Positions 16,455-25,543 of a stretch of DNA of 64,000 bases are shown here, in pieces. The stretch lies in NCBI RefSeq assembly GCF_900143005.1, contig NZ_FRCS01000007.1, forward strand, positions 248,001 through 312,000, written 5' to 3'. The translations under genes and the position numbers were made by a program. The DNA comes from Cryptosporangium aurantiacum. GTDB lineage: Bacteria; Actinomycetota; Actinomycetes; Mycobacteriales; Cryptosporangiaceae. The notes below the pieces were generated by a model. That model made no database searches and was not told where the DNA came from. It saw nothing but the letters and a program-made list of their open reading frames with translations. The number at the start of each line of letters is the position of its first letter. Positions within the stretch are counted from its first letter, which is position 1.

Positions 16455-17527
16455 TGTCGCTGCACTGGCCGTGGGCGCTGGTCGCGCTGCTGGCCGTGCC
16501 GCTGCTTCTGGTCGCCCGGTGGTGGTTGAACCGGCGCCGGCGGCGGACGGCGATCCAGGTCTCCAGCGTCGCGCTGATCCGGGCGGCGTTACCGAAACGA
16601 TCGGCGTGGCGGCGGCGGGTCCCGGTGGTGCTGTTCCTCGCCGGTCTGCTGGCGCTCGGCGCGGGCGTGAGCCGTCCGCAGGCCTCGGTGACCGTGCCGA
16701 CCGACCAGAGCACGATCCTGCTGGCGATCGACGTGTCCGGTTCGATGTGTACGACCGACATCGCGCCGAACCGGCTGGCGGTGGCCAGCGACGCCGCCCG
16801 CGCGTTCATCGAGTCGCAGGACAACGGCGTCCGGATCGGCCTGGTCGCGTTCTCCGGCATCGCCGGGCTGCTGGTAGCGCCCACCACGGACCAGGACGCG
16901 CTGCTCGCGGCCATCGACTCGCTGACCACCGCGCGGGGCACCGCGATCGGGCAGGCGATCCTCACCGCGATCGACGCGATCGCCGAGATCAACCCGGACG
17001 TCGCGGCCAGCGGCGTCGACCTGGGCGACAGCGCGCCGAACGGGGCTGCGCCGAGTTCACCGGGGCCGCTCGGTGACTACGAGCCGGATTCGATCGTCGT
17101 GCTGACCGACGGCTCGAACACCCAGGGCATCGATCCGGTCACCGCGGCCGAGCAGGCCGCCGCCCGCCGGGTGCGGGTGTTCACGATCGGCTTCGGCACC
17201 ACCGAGCCCGCCCCGATGGTCTGCACCCCCGACCAGATCAGCGGCGACGCGACCGGCGGGAACTGGGGCGGCGGCCCGCGCGGTGGCGGCAGGCGGGTCC
17301 AGCAGATCGACGAGGACGCGCTCACCGGGGTCGCGGACCTGACCGGCGGCCGGTACTTCCAGGCCGAGGACGCCGACCAGCTGGCCGACGTCCTCTCCGA
17401 CCTGCCGAGCGAGATCGGCCTGCAGCGGCGTGACATCGAGGTCACGGTCTGGTTCGTGCTGGGCGCGACCGCGCTGATCGCCACCGGGGTCGGGTTGTCA
17501 CTCTGGTGGAACCGGCCGCGCGTCTAG
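16451..17527 (+). CDS. Membrane VWA-domain protein (BatA/BatB-like), second of two
   Basis: The protein has 358 aa with the same layout as its neighbour: N-terminal helices near 8-24 and 57-73, VWA domain with MIDAS DVSGS at 94-98, and a C-terminal helix (VTVWFVLGATALIATGVGL). A Gly-rich loop of about 20 residues (WGGGPRGGGRR region) separates two VWA parts and is absent from copy 1. The GTG at 16451 overlaps the previous stop; an ATG directly follows it. Its last 30 bp overlap the convergent LuxR-type gene. Confidence 0.9.
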   Translation: MMSLHWPWALVALLAVPLLLVARWWLNRRRRRTAIQVSSVALIRAALPKRSAWRRRVPVVLFLAGLLALGAGVSRPQASVTVPTDQSTILLAIDVSGSMCTTDIAPNRLAVASDAARAFIESQDNGVRIGLVAFSGIAGLLVAPTTDQDALLAAIDSLTTARGTAIGQAILTAIDAIAEINPDVAASGVDLGDSAPNGAAPSSPGPLGDYEPDSIVVLTDGSNTQGIDPVTAAEQAAARRVRVFTIGFGTTEPAPMVCTPDQISGDATGGNWGGGPRGGGRRVQQIDEDALTGVADLTGGRYFQAEDADQLADVLSDLPSEIGLQRRDIEVTVWFVLGATALIATGVGLSLWWNRPRV

Positions 17528-20245
17528 GGCAGCCGCGCGTTCGGCGGCCGCGGTGGCGAGCTCGGTGCGGTTGGCCGTGTGGAGCTTGGCGAACACGCGC
17601 GACAGGTGAGTCTTCACCGTGCCCCTGCTCATGAACAACCGGGCACCGACTTCGGCGTTCGTGAGCCCCTCGGCGACGAGGCGGACGACCTGCAGCTCAG
17701 TGGGGGTCAGGCTGGACCAGCCGGTCGCGGGCCTGCCGCGGCGACCGCGGGCGCGGCGGATGTCGGCGACGGCCTGGTCGAGCGTGCGGCCCGCCCCCTC
17801 GGCCGCGGCCTCGTCGAACGCCGGGACGCCGAGCGCGTCACGCAGTTCCGCGGCGGTCGCCTCGAACGCCCGCTGCTGGTGCGGTGGGCGCGGCAGGCCC
17901 AGGGCAGCTCGGGCCGACTCGGCCGCGTACAGGGCGCGGACGTCCTCGAGGCTCGGCCGGATCGCCGCTCCGTGCTGGGCCAACGCCTCCAGGCTGTCCG
18001 GCTGGGTGGCGCGCAGCCCGTGTTCGACGCGGATGGCCAGCGCCTCGTGGTGCAGGTCGAGGGCCCGTGACCGCTCGCCGGAAGCCGCCGCGAGTTCTCC
18101 CTGCGCTGAGTACGCTTCGGCGAGCGATGCGGGCAGCCCCAGACGTTGGGCGACGACGAGCGCGCTGCCCAGGATCGTCGAGGCCTCGTCGGGCTGGTCA
18201 GCGATGATCAGCGCGGCGCCGAGCTCGGGCAGAGCCTGGCCGGCCACCCAGGTCTCGAGCCCACGGTCGGTGGAGCGGGCGGCCGGGCGGAGCCGGGCAA
18301 CGGCAGCACCCGGGTCGTCGCGGCGCAGTGCCAGCGCGGCCATCGCGCGGTCGAAGAACGGGATGAACACCTCGCCCTCCACACCGTCCACAGAGCGCAC
18401 CACCGGAGCGATGGCCTCGGCCGCACCGGCCAGGTCGCCGGTCAGCGCCCTGATCCGGGCGAGGGCCGAGCGGGCGGAGCCCACCCGCAGATAGTCGTCC
18501 AACGGCTCGGCGACGTGCAGTGCCTGCGTCGCGAGGTCGAGCGCCCGAGCCGGCTCACCGATCGCCAGGGCGCCGGACGCCTGGAACGCGAGCACGGTGG
18601 ACAACACGCCCCGGTGGTGCCGGAGGTCCCGCCGGACGGCCTCGTCGAACGTCGTCCGCGCGTCAGCGTGCCGGTCACGCAGGTGCAGGATGATCGTCTG
18701 CAGCGCTCGCGCGCCGCCGCGGGCGAAGCGGACCTCGCCCGCTCGCGCCGCGCGGTGAGCCTGTTCGCACAGGTGCCACGCCGCGTCGAAGTCGGTGTAG
18801 AACGCGCCGACCGCCGACAGGGTCAGCGACAGCGCGCGGAGGCCGTCGTCGCCGACCTCGGTGGCCAGGTCCACCGCTCGGGTCGCGGCGTCGTACTCCA
18901 GGTCGAGCGGGCTGGTGGTGTCGAGGACGAGCGCGAGGCCGGTCAGCAGGCGCGCCTGCAGCCCGGATCGCTCGTCGGGGGCGCGGTCGATGGCCCGGCG
19001 CAGGTAGCCGACCCCTTCCCGGCCGTGCCGGTCGAGGTGCCACAGCCACATTAGCGCCGCTGCCAGCCGCCGACCGGCGTCCGGGTCGTCGGCCGCCAGC
19101 CCGCGTTCCAGGGCAGCCCGGAGATTGTCGTACTCCAGGAGCAGCGCCCGCCGCCAGCGGTCGGTGTCGCGTTCCCGCTCGGCCTCGATCGACTCGGCGA
19201 ACTCCAGGTACCAGTCGAGATGCCGGCCGCGCAGCGCGGTTTCCTCACCGGCCTCGACGAGGCGGGCCATCCCGTAGGCCCGGATGGTCTCCAGCAGCCG
19301 GTATCGGTACGCACCGTCGTGTTCGTCGGCCACCACGAGCGACTTGTCCACCAGGCGCCCGAGCGTGGGCAGCACCGCGGCCGCGGGAACCACGCCCCCG
19401 GCCCCGAGCGCTTGCGCCGCCGGGAGGCTGAACGTTCCGGTGAACACGGCGAGCCGGCGAAAGACGGCCCGTTCGGTGTCGTCGAGCAGTGCGTGGCTCC
19501 AGTCGATCGAGCCCGCCAGCGTGCGCTGCCGCCGCTGGGCGCCGCGCGGTCCCCGCACCAGCAGCGTGAACCGGTCCTCGAGACCGGCCTCGACCTGCTG
19601 CGGCGTGAGCGTCCGCAGCCACGCGGCGGCCAGCTCCAACGCCAGCGGGATGCCGTCGAGGTGCGCCACGATCGACCGGACGGCGGCCTCGTTGGTCTCG
19701 TCCAGCACGAACGAGGGCTCGGCCAGGCGCGCGCGGTCGGCGAACAGCGCCAACGCGTCGTCGTCCGACAGCGGAGGGAGGGCCAGGATCGCCTCGCCCG
19801 GCACACCGAGCGGTTCGCGGCTGGTCACCAGGGCCGTGACGCGTGGACAGCTCCGCAGGACGGCCTGCACCACCTCGGCGATCGGATCGAGCAGGTGCTC
19901 GGCGTTGTCCAGGCAGAGCAGCGCGTGGTGCCCGCCGAGGTGGACGGTCAGCGCGGACAACGGTGGTCCCACGATCGGGACGCCCACCGCGTCGGTGACC
20001 GCTTCCGCCACCGCCGCACCGTCCCCGGCCGCAGCCGACAGGTCGACCCACCAGATGCCGTCGGCGTAGCGGCCGTTCTGGCCCTCGGCGACCCGGGTCA
20101 CCAGCCTGGTCTTGCCCGCGCCGCCGGGCCCGGTCACGGTGACCAGCCGATGGCGGGCCAGCAGCCGGCCCGCGGTCTCGAGCTCGGTCCGGCGCCCGAC
20201 GAACGACGTCAGCGGGCTCTGCAGGTTGGTGGGTACCTCGGTCAC
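17498..20245 (-). CDS. Large LuxR-family regulator with NB-ARC ATPase
   Basis: The protein has 915 aa. The NB-ARC domain has Walker A GPGGAGKT at 39-46, Walker B LLCLDNAEHLL near 110, LVTSREPLGVPGE and GIPLALELAAAWLRTL. A TPR-like helical region of about 450 residues follows, and a LuxR HTH lies at about 850-905 (LTPTELQVVRLVAEGLTNAE, then SRGTVKTHLSRVFAKL). It starts with GTG at 20245. Such ATP-dependent regulators of the STAND type activate metabolic or secondary-metabolite genes on binding an inducer. It is divergent from the glycoside hydrolase operon at 20317, its most likely target. Confidence 0.9.
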   Translation of the reverse strand: MTEVPTNLQSPLTSFVGRRTELETAGRLLARHRLVTVTGPGGAGKTRLVTRVAEGQNGRYADGIWWVDLSAAAGDGAAVAEAVTDAVGVPIVGPPLSALTVHLGGHHALLCLDNAEHLLDPIAEVVQAVLRSCPRVTALVTSREPLGVPGEAILALPPLSDDDALALFADRARLAEPSFVLDETNEAAVRSIVAHLDGIPLALELAAAWLRTLTPQQVEAGLEDRFTLLVRGPRGAQRRQRTLAGSIDWSHALLDDTERAVFRRLAVFTGTFSLPAAQALGAGGVVPAAAVLPTLGRLVDKSLVVADEHDGAYRYRLLETIRAYGMARLVEAGEETALRGRHLDWYLEFAESIEAERERDTDRWRRALLLEYDNLRAALERGLAADDPDAGRRLAAALMWLWHLDRHGREGVGYLRRAIDRAPDERSGLQARLLTGLALVLDTTSPLDLEYDAATRAVDLATEVGDDGLRALSLTLSAVGAFYTDFDAAWHLCEQAHRAARAGEVRFARGGARALQTIILHLRDRHADARTTFDEAVRRDLRHHRGVLSTVLAFQASGALAIGEPARALDLATQALHVAEPLDDYLRVGSARSALARIRALTGDLAGAAEAIAPVVRSVDGVEGEVFIPFFDRAMAALALRRDDPGAAVARLRPAARSTDRGLETWVAGQALPELGAALIIADQPDEASTILGSALVVAQRLGLPASLAEAYSAQGELAAASGERSRALDLHHEALAIRVEHGLRATQPDSLEALAQHGAAIRPSLEDVRALYAAESARAALGLPRPPHQQRAFEATAAELRDALGVPAFDEAAAEGAGRTLDQAVADIRRARGRRGRPATGWSSLTPTELQVVRLVAEGLTNAEVGARLFMSRGTVKTHLSRVFAKLHTANRTELATAAAERAAALDARPVPPE

Positions 20246-20316
20246 GGGACCACGATGGCCTCTGCGTCGGCCAGATGGCAGATGTTCCGTGGATCGGCGT
20301 GGTCGAGGCTGACGTC

Positions 20317-21831
20317 ATGACGACGACATCACTCCGTGCCGACGGGCCACTGGCCGTCGCGACCCGGAACCCCCGCTACTTCACCCCGACGTCGGGCCCC
20401 CGCGCCGGCCGTGCGGTGTACCTGACCGGATCGCACATCTGGAACAACCTGCACGACGGCATGGGGCCAGGACCTGAGGGCCCGGCCGAGCCCGAGCAGC
20501 TCGACTACGACGCCTACCTGCGGTTCCTCACCGACCGCGGCCACAACTTCATCCGGCTCTGGCGCTGGGAACAGTTCCGTTCGCAGGCGGCGGGCGGGAA
20601 CTACCACCTCAACATGGAGCCGCAGCCCTGGGCGCGCACCGGGCCGGGCACCGCCAAGGACGGCAAACCCCGGTTCGACCTGGAGCGCTTCGACGAGAGT
20701 TTCTTCGACCGGCTCCGCGACCGGGTGATCCGCGCGGGTGAGGCGGGCATCTACGTGGGCGTGATGTTGTTCGACGGCTGGGCGCTGCACCTGAGCCCGG
20801 CGCCCGACCACGTCGAGGGCCACCCGTTCCACGCCGGGAACAACGTCAACGGCACGTCGGTGACCTCGATCGACGACCTGCAGGTCCAGCCCTTGGACCC
20901 GACGGTGCGGGACCTCCAGGCGGCGTACGTCCGCAAGGTCGTCGACACGGTGCACGACCTGCCGAACGTCCTGTGGGAGGTCGCCAACGAGTCCGCCGGG
21001 GGCGGAGCAGCGAGCGAGGAGTTCGCGAAGGCGCTGGGCATGGACGAGCCACCGGTGTGGGGTGACTCCACCGAGTGGCAGTACTGGGTCATCGACGTCG
21101 TCAAGCAGCACGAGGCGGCGTGCGGCTACCCGGTGCACCCGATCGGGATGACCATGCAGTTCCCGGTCGCCGAGCAGACGAGGGTGAACGAACCATTGCT
21201 GCGCAGCGCGGCCGAGTGGATCTCCCCGGGGTACGACGACGAGATCTTCAGCAACGGGCGGCACCCGATGTCGCCCGGCGAGCCACCGTCCCAGTGGTTC
21301 GCCGACCCGCCGGTCGCCGACGGCGCGAAGGTGATCCTCAGCGACACCGACCACTACGCGCCGGGACAGGGTGACGCGCTGTGGGCCTGGAAGTCGTTCC
21401 TCCGGGGCCACCACCCGATCCTGATGGACTTCGGCCTGATCGGAGGGCTGGAGCCCGCGGGGGCGTCGCCCGCCGACACCGGCGAGCCACCGTTCGAGCT
21501 GTACGAGCCCGCGCGGTGGGCCATGGGCGACACCCGCCGCTACGCCGAACGCCTGAACCTCATCGACACGCAGCCCGATCGCACCACCGCGTCCACCGGC
21601 TACGCGCTGGTCAACCCCGGGTCGGAGTACCTCGTCCTGGAACCGCACGGCGACGGGCGAGCGTTCACCGTCGACCTGCCGGCCGGTTCGTACGCGGTCG
21701 AATGGTTCGGTGTCGCCTCCCGCGACACGTCCACGGCCGACCCGCGGACGATCGACGCGGCGGGCACCGCCGAGTTCGCGGCGCCGTTCGGATCGGGCCC
21801 GGCCGTCCTGTACCTGCGCCGGATCGGGTGA
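20317..21831 (+). CDS. Putative glycoside hydrolase, TIM-barrel (clan GH-A / DUF4038-like)
   Basis: The protein has 504 aa. The barrel shows HNFIRLWRWEQF early, then NVLWEVANES with Glu225 in the Asn-Glu pair that supplies the acid/base in clan GH-A enzymes. A C-terminal beta domain of about 90 residues (YAVEWFGVASRDTS) resembles the small beta-sandwich found after DUF4038 or apiosidase-like barrels. There is no signal peptide, so it acts in the cytosol on imported oligosaccharides. The ATG at 20317 has GAGG upstream; an earlier ATG at 20275 has no ribosome site. It is divergent from a STAND regulator and followed by a PNPOx and a DHFR-like gene. The substrate is unknown. Confidence 0.72.
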   Translation: MTTTSLRADGPLAVATRNPRYFTPTSGPRAGRAVYLTGSHIWNNLHDGMGPGPEGPAEPEQLDYDAYLRFLTDRGHNFIRLWRWEQFRSQAAGGNYHLNMEPQPWARTGPGTAKDGKPRFDLERFDESFFDRLRDRVIRAGEAGIYVGVMLFDGWALHLSPAPDHVEGHPFHAGNNVNGTSVTSIDDLQVQPLDPTVRDLQAAYVRKVVDTVHDLPNVLWEVANESAGGGAASEEFAKALGMDEPPVWGDSTEWQYWVIDVVKQHEAACGYPVHPIGMTMQFPVAEQTRVNEPLLRSAAEWISPGYDDEIFSNGRHPMSPGEPPSQWFADPPVADGAKVILSDTDHYAPGQGDALWAWKSFLRGHHPILMDFGLIGGLEPAGASPADTGEPPFELYEPARWAMGDTRRYAERLNLIDTQPDRTTASTGYALVNPGSEYLVLEPHGDGRAFTVDLPAGSYAVEWFGVASRDTSTADPRTIDAAGTAEFAAPFGSGPAVLYLRRIG

Positions 21832-21836
21832 CGCCG

Positions 21837-22322
21837 ATGTGGAAAGCCGTGCCGCGCCTGCTCGCCGCGCACCACTACCTCGTCCTCGGCACCGCGGACG
21901 GCGAGGGCCGGCCGTGGGCCACCCCGGTGTTCTACGCGGCCGACGGCGACCACCGGGTCGTCTGGGTGTCCGCACCGGACAGCCGACACTCTCGCAACAT
22001 CGCCGCACGGCCGGGCGTGGCGATCACCGTCTTCGACTCCTCCGCGCCGATCGGCGGCGCGGAGGCGCTCTACCTGCAGGCGACCGCCGAGGCCGTCCCG
22101 GACGACGACGACGCTCGCGGCGCGGCGCTCGCCCTGCTCAACGCCCGGCTGCCGGCCGGTCACCAGCTGGGACCGGAGGACCTCGGGCCGCTCCAGCCGT
22201 ACCAGGCCGTGATCACCCAGCACTACGTGCTGATCCGGGGCGGTGACACCCGGTTCGACAACGTCACGGACGCCCGGCTCGCGGTCACCCCGCCGGCCCG
22301 GACCCCGGAGGAGAAACCATGA
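21837..22322 (+). CDS. Pyridoxamine-5'-phosphate-oxidase-like FMN-binding protein
   Basis: The protein has 161 aa. The split-barrel start HHYLVLGTADGEGRPWATPV is typical of the PNPOx-like family, followed by RHSRNIAARPGVAITVFD. It probably binds FMN or F420 and reduces or oxidises a small molecule. An in-frame GTG at 21828 overlaps the preceding stop as GTGA and would add three residues. The stop overlaps the next gene as ATGA, so the three genes from 20317 form an operon. Confidence 0.82.
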   Translation: MWKAVPRLLAAHHYLVLGTADGEGRPWATPVFYAADGDHRVVWVSAPDSRHSRNIAARPGVAITVFDSSAPIGGAEALYLQATAEAVPDDDDARGAALALLNARLPAGHQLGPEDLGPLQPYQAVITQHYVLIRGGDTRFDNVTDARLAVTPPARTPEEKP

Positions 22323-22942
22323 CGAGCAAGGTCGTGCTGTACATGTCGATGTCGCTGGACGGGTTCATCACCGGCCCGGACGACGACAGGGACCGCGGGC
22401 TCGGCGTCGGCGGCGAACGGCTGCACGAGTGGCTGGCGGCCGGTTCGGTGGATCCGTCCTCGTACCGGCCCGTCGCGGAGCCCAACGCGACGGTGTTCGA
22501 CGAGATGATGGCCACCGGCGCGGTCATCACCGGTCGGCGCACGTTCGAGTCCGCCGGCCAGTGGGCCGGCGATCACCACGACAACGTGCCGATCTTCGTG
22601 CTCACCCACGCGCCGCCCGACGAGCCCGCGCCCGGGTCCGCGCGTTACGTCACCGATGTCGAATCGTGCGTCCGGCAGGCCAAAGCCGCGGCCGGCGGCC
22701 GGGACATCATGGTGCACGGCGCCGCGACCGCGCAGGCCTGCCTGCGGGCCGGCCTGCTCGACGAGCTCGAGGTGCACCTGATCCCGGTGCTGCTCGGGCA
22801 GGGGCGCCGGCTGTTCGAGGAGCTGCCGGCCGAGCACGTCGAGCTGGAACTGCGGCGCGTTCTGGACGGGCCGGGCGTGCTGCACCTGCGGTACAGCGTC
22901 GCCCGGCCGGCCGGTGCGCGTCCGTTCGCGGAGGTTCGCTAA
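22319..22942 (+). CDS. Dihydrofolate reductase / RibD C-terminal-like protein
   Basis: The protein has 207 aa. The start VVLYMSMSLDGFITGPDDD is the standard opening of the YyaP/YwjB-type DHFR-like family, followed by VITGRRTFE, DIMVHGAATAQACLRAGLLDEL and LIPVLLGQGRRLFE, all landmarks of the RibD_C fold that binds NADPH. It is unlikely to be the housekeeping DHFR. It overlaps the PNPOx-like gene by 4 bp, so a two-step redox modification is possible. Confidence 0.87.
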   Translation: MTSKVVLYMSMSLDGFITGPDDDRDRGLGVGGERLHEWLAAGSVDPSSYRPVAEPNATVFDEMMATGAVITGRRTFESAGQWAGDHHDNVPIFVLTHAPPDEPAPGSARYVTDVESCVRQAKAAAGGRDIMVHGAATAQACLRAGLLDELEVHLIPVLLGQGRRLFEELPAEHVELELRRVLDGPGVLHLRYSVARPAGARPFAEVR

Positions 22943-22965
22943 CGCCTCCGACGCGGAACGTTTTT
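22929..22965 (+). terminator. Hairpin plus T-run after the DHFR-like gene
   Basis: CGGAGG (22929-22934) and CCTCCG (22945-22950) pair around the stop codon, followed 10 nt later by TTTTT (22961-22965). The short stem and offset T-run make it a moderate candidate. It separates the hydrolase operon from the kinase gene. Confidence 0.4.
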
Positions 22966-22984
22966 CCGAACAGTGTCCGGTGGC

Positions 22985-22990
22985 TAGGCT
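22985..22990 (+). promoter_or_regulatory. -10-like hexamer TAGGCT, leaderless start of the kinase gene
   Basis: TAGGCT ends 6 nt before the GTG at 22997 and no Shine-Dalgarno sequence lies between. The TANNNT pattern at this distance is the usual sign of a leaderless transcript in actinomycetes. Confidence 0.4.
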
Positions 22991-22996
22991 GCCCGG

Positions 22997-24202
22997 GTGC
23001 CGTTCGACCGGGGGAAGATCGCCGCTGCGCTCCCGTCCTACGCGCTGGGCAAGCAGGTCGGCAGCGGCGGGTTCGGTCTCGTCCTCGAAGGGCGCCACCG
23101 CCAGCTGGGGCGGCCGGTCGCGATCAAGGTCCTGTCGATGCACGACGCTGCCGTCGAGCGCCGGTTCCTCGCCGAAGCGCAGGTGATGGCTGCGTTCGAC
23201 CATCCGCACGTCGTCCACGTTCACGACTACGCCGACGACGAAGGGCTCTGCGTCCTGGTGATGGAGCACTGCCCGGGCGGGACGCTGACCGACCGGCTGG
23301 AGGCGGGGTTACCGCCGGAGGCGGCGTGCGCGATCGCGCTCTCGATCGCCGACGCGTTGCACGCGGCGCACACCCGCGGCATCGTTCACCGGGACGTCAA
23401 GCCCGACAACGTGCTGTTCGCCGCCGACGGCGCGGCCAAGGTGACCGACTTCGGCCTGGCGAAGATCTTCGAGGGCAGCGTCGTGACCAGCGGCTCGCTG
23501 GTCGGCACGCCGGGGTACGCGGCCCCCGAACAGATCCTCGGGCAGCAGGTACGGCCGGCCACCGACGTCTACGCGCTGGCCGGGATCTCCTACCACATGC
23601 TCACCGGGCGGCCGCCGTACCCGGTGGACCTACCGGTGCCCGAGATGCTGCACCACCAGATCTACCGCGGCCCCGAGCTGCCCGCCGGGATGCCTGACCG
23701 GTTCGCGACGGTCGTCGGCCACGCGCTGCGCCGGGAGCCGTCCGAGCGGCCGGAGTCCGCGAAGGAGTTCGCGCTGCTGCTGGCGGCCGCGGCCGCGGCG
23801 GAACTGGGGCCGGACTGGCTGAGCCGCGCGAACACCCCGCTGCGGGTCGAGGAGGACGTGCTCCGGGCGGCGTCCGGCAGCCGGGGCCTCACCACCACCG
23901 GCGGCAGACGGTTGGTGAGCCGGTCCCTGCGCCGGTCACGGACGACGGGAACCTCGGCGACGAGCGGCGGCCGGCGCCGGGGGCGGCACGCGGCGCCCGA
24001 CGACGAGCCCGCCCCGTTCCCGTCCGGCCCCGCCGAGCCGCTCTCGTCCGAGGAGGTGCGGCGCCGGATCGCTGCCTGGTCGCACGACGACGAGGGGCTC
24101 AGCGGCCGGACCTGGGTCATCCTCGCGCTGGTGCTCGCGCTCGTGGCCGCGCTGAGCGTCGTCGCCGGGGTGGTGCTCGGACAGGCCCAGCGGGGCGCTT
24201 GA
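22997..24202 (+). CDS. Membrane Ser/Thr protein kinase (PknB-like, no PASTA domains)
   Basis: The protein has 401 aa. The glycine loop GSGGFG lies near 22-27, ATP-binding Lys44 in VAIKVL, His131-Arg132-Asp133 in VHRDVKPDN, and DFG at 151-153; all the kinase residues needed for activity are there. A basic, disordered juxtamembrane part follows (residues 290-370), then one helix near 374-396 (WVILALVLALVAALSVVAGVV) and only about 6 outside residues, so there is no extracellular sensor. It probably responds to membrane or partner cues. The small gene at 24249 follows 46 bp later. Confidence 0.9.
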   Translation: MPFDRGKIAAALPSYALGKQVGSGGFGLVLEGRHRQLGRPVAIKVLSMHDAAVERRFLAEAQVMAAFDHPHVVHVHDYADDEGLCVLVMEHCPGGTLTDRLEAGLPPEAACAIALSIADALHAAHTRGIVHRDVKPDNVLFAADGAAKVTDFGLAKIFEGSVVTSGSLVGTPGYAAPEQILGQQVRPATDVYALAGISYHMLTGRPPYPVDLPVPEMLHHQIYRGPELPAGMPDRFATVVGHALRREPSERPESAKEFALLLAAAAAAELGPDWLSRANTPLRVEEDVLRAASGSRGLTTTGGRRLVSRSLRRSRTTGTSATSGGRRRGRHAAPDDEPAPFPSGPAEPLSSEEVRRRIAAWSHDDEGLSGRTWVILALVLALVAALSVVAGVVLGQAQRGA

Positions 24203-24248
24203 CCCCCGCCGCGGGGCGGCGGAGAGTGGTGGCCGGAGGTGGGCGGCG

Positions 24249-24638
24249 ATGGCGGTCACCACTGTGGACGAGACGCTCGCGGCGACACTGCGGGACGCGG
24301 TCGCGCTGCAACCGGTCGCCGAGGACGCGCTGGCCGCGCTGTCCAGCGGCGAGGACACGGTCGGGATCTGGGCGCGGGCGGCGTCGCGGCTGGCCGGACG
24401 GTACTGCGACCTGCTCACCGCGTTACCGACCGACACCCCGCAGCGGCGTCGCGCGGCGGTGCTGCTCGACTACCACCAGCACCTGCTGCGGCAGACGATG
24501 CGGTTCGCCTGCTCGCTCGACCACGTCGCCGACCGCCGGGAGCTGAGCCGGCGCCAGGCCGGCGCCGGGTTCGGGCCGCCCGGCGCTGAGCTCCGGCGCC
24601 TGCTCGCCGAGTCGGCGCCGGTCACCCGCGGTCGCTGA
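24249..24638 (+). CDS. Small helical protein of unknown function
   Basis: The protein has 129 aa, mostly alpha-helical, with no signal peptide or membrane segment. It is Ala/Leu/Arg-rich, with a central RAASRLAGRYCDLL and RRRAAVLLDYHQHLLRQTMRF. No family is recognised. It follows the kinase gene and could be a partner or substrate of it. Its 3' end overlaps the convergent NmrA-like gene by 17 bp. Confidence 0.6.
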   Translation: MAVTTVDETLAATLRDAVALQPVAEDALAALSSGEDTVGIWARAASRLAGRYCDLLTALPTDTPQRRRAAVLLDYHQHLLRQTMRFACSLDHVADRRELSRRQAGAGFGPPGAELRRLLAESAPVTRGR

Positions 24639-25449
24639 ACTCCGTGCGGTGCTCGGCCACCCACTGGGCGTAGGTGCGGGCCGGGACGCCGGTCACCTCC
24701 TCGACGGTGGGGAGCACCGTGTAGCCCGCAGCCGGCGGGTCGGTGCGCATCGTCAGGAAGAATTCGATGTCGTCCGCGCCGAACCCCTGCTCCCGCCACT
24801 GCGCGACGACCTCGTCCCGGGACAGCTCGACGAACCGGATCTCCCGGTCCAGCACCTCGGCGAGGATCCGGACCTGGTCGACCGGGGTGAGCACCTCGGG
24901 CCCGGTCAGCCAGTACTCGCGGCCGTCGTGCCCGTCCGAGGTCAACACGGTCGCCGCGACCGCGGCGATGTCCCCGTCGTGGACCAGCGCGCTGCGGGAC
25001 TGCGCGAACCCCTCCCGGACGACGCCCTCGGCGCGGATCGCGTCGGCCCAGCCGAGCGTGTTCGACATGAACTCGACCGGCGCCAGCCCGGTCCACCGAA
25101 GCCCGCCGTCGTCCAGCGACTGCTCCAGCGGGCTGCGCTCGAGGTCACCCTTCAGCACGGTCACGCGCTCGACGCCGGCCTTCGCGGCGGCCGCGACGAT
25201 CTCCGCGCCGTTGGTCAGCGGGGCGTAGTCGTCGCCGAACGTGATCAGGTGCGCAGCGGTGACGCCGTCGAAGAGCTGCGGCAGCGCGTCGCTGTCGGTG
25301 AGGTTCCCGGCGACGACGTCCACACCGGTGGGCAGGTTCGCCCTGGCCGGGTCGCGGGTCAGCGCGCGTACCGGGTGGCCGGCGGCGAGCAGCCGGTCGA
25401 CGAGCGGCCTGCCGACGTTTCCGGTGGCGCCGGTGACGAGCACGGTCAT
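24622..25449 (-). CDS. NmrA-like NAD(P)-binding oxidoreductase
   Basis: The protein has 275 aa. GATGNVG in the first turn is the nucleotide motif, followed by GHPVRALTRDP. Later parts match the NmrA/QOR2 group (VEFMSNTLGWADAIRAEG, VHDGDIAAVAATVL). It resembles the 632-1504 protein in length and plan. The ATG at 25449 has GGAGAGA just upstream. It is divergent from a WYL-domain regulator at 25544, which probably controls it. Confidence 0.85.
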   Translation of the reverse strand: MTVLVTGATGNVGRPLVDRLLAAGHPVRALTRDPARANLPTGVDVVAGNLTDSDALPQLFDGVTAAHLITFGDDYAPLTNGAEIVAAAAKAGVERVTVLKGDLERSPLEQSLDDGGLRWTGLAPVEFMSNTLGWADAIRAEGVVREGFAQSRSALVHDGDIAAVAATVLTSDGHDGREYWLTGPEVLTPVDQVRILAEVLDREIRFVELSRDEVVAQWREQGFGADDIEFFLTMRTDPPAAGYTVLPTVEEVTGVPARTYAQWVAEHRTEFSDRG

Positions 25450-25543
25450 GGTGTCTCTCCGATCGGGGAGGGGAGCGGCAACACCACGACCGTAGGAACA
25501 ATCGCGGTCAACTCCTGTCCGCGATTCGAGGCAGAATCGAACC

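Noticed and set aside
17498..20245. A polyketide or NRPS cluster around the SARP and LuxR/NB-ARC regulators
   Set aside because: No ketosynthase, adenylation or carrier domains lie near either regulator in this window.
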